Source: JBDSGC01 sp046594105 (GTDB lineage Bacteria > Acidobacteriota > Thermoanaerobaculia > Gp7-AA8). Taken from it: 5,646 nt of DNA. Positions 5,466-5,646 of this stretch are shown one piece after another. The notes under the pieces were generated by a model. The model had not been told where the DNA came from. It did not search any database and saw nothing but the letters and a program-made list of their open reading frames with translations. The stretch spans positions 1-5,646 of the forward strand of contig JBKJQB010000063.1 of assembly GCA_046594105.1 (NCBI GenBank). Direction: 5' to 3'. A program made the position numbers and the translations under genes. The stretch's first letter is position 1. Each line of letters starts with the position of its first letter.

Positions 5466-5646
5466 GCGACGCCTGCCCCAGGGAGCCTGACGTTCTGCAC
5501 GCCGCAAGCACCGGGGCATGGAGCCAGGCCACCCGCGATCACCTGATGCATTGCGCGGATTGCTCCGCGGCCGCGGAAACCGCGTCGTGGATGTCCTCGT
5601 TCGCAGCGATCAACACGCCCGCAACGTCTCTGCCGGACCCCGCAGT
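5462..5646 (+). CDS. Putative zinc-finger anti-sigma factor, N-terminal part
   Basis: The first 61 residues are visible before the window ends. The ATG overlaps the sigma stop as ATGA (5462-5465), and AGGGGG (5452-5457) lies 4 nt before it. Residues 27-34 (HLMHCADC) contain H27-x3-C31-x2-C34, the core of the ZAS/zf-HC2 anti-sigma domain, preceded by an upstream C5 and a helical stretch as in that family. Such proteins hold the co-encoded ECF factor in the cytoplasm and usually continue into a TM segment and a periplasmic sensor part, neither of which is visible here. The call rests on the motif plus the translational overlap. A zinc-free or soluble variant is possible. Confidence 0.82.
   Translation, partial: MSDACPREPDVLHAASTGAWSQATRDHLMHCADCSAAAETASWMSSFAAINTPATSLPDPA

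Noticed and set aside
4866..5519. A 217-codon minus-strand frame over the sigma-factor gene.
   Set aside because: It is a shadow of the ECF sigma gene, with no start signal or domain.

Overview
The window is GC-rich (roughly 60-65 % by eye) bacterial chromosomal DNA, densely coded on both strands. The secreted dipeptidase-like amidohydrolase, the PilZ protein, the stand-alone type I murB, and the small membrane protein placed before an ECF sigma factor together suggest an environmental didermal bacterium. I favour Acidobacteriota or a similar soil phylum, but this is inference from gene style, because no rRNA or other taxonomic marker is present. I see no mobile element, CRISPR array, tRNA or rRNA.

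Layout from left to right. (1) 1-626, minus strand: the N-terminal 208 residues of a POT/PTR2-family proton-coupled peptide transporter, cut by the window edge. (2) 627-733: a divergent intergenic region with an 8-bp direct repeat and a small GC-rich hairpin. (3) 734-1843, plus strand: murB of the type I kind, with all catalytic residues present. (4) 1860-2531 and 2554-2979, both minus strand: a likely two-gene operon transcribed from right to left. It encodes a hotdog-fold (4HBT/YbgC-like) acyl-CoA thioesterase and then a PilZ-domain protein with an unrecognised helical C-terminal region. The PilZ gene converges on murB with a 16-bp gap. (5) 2980-3040: a 61-bp divergent promoter region centred on a perfect 10-bp palindrome that presents a TAGAAT -10 hexamer on both strands. 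(6) 3041-4327, plus strand: a signal-peptide-bearing, metal-dependent amidohydrolase of the prolidase/imidazolonepropionase-like group. (7) 4391-5646, plus strand: a tightly packed cassette of a three-TM membrane protein, an ECF-type sigma factor, and the start of a zinc-finger-type anti-sigma factor (HxxxCxxC) whose ATG overlaps the sigma stop codon.

Functionally, the last cassette looks like an envelope-signalling module. A candidate ECF-type promoter (AAC, 16 bp, CGTA) sits just upstream of its first gene, which would make it autoregulated. The secreted amidohydrolase and the POT transporter could both serve peptide scavenging, but they are about 2.4 kb apart on opposite strands and nothing shows co-regulation. 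The most striking non-coding signals are the 22-bp perfect palindrome inside the membrane-protein gene, the back-to-back -10 elements that may leave the thioesterase mRNA almost leaderless, and the candidate ECF promoter with a possible anti-Shine-Dalgarno segment beside it.
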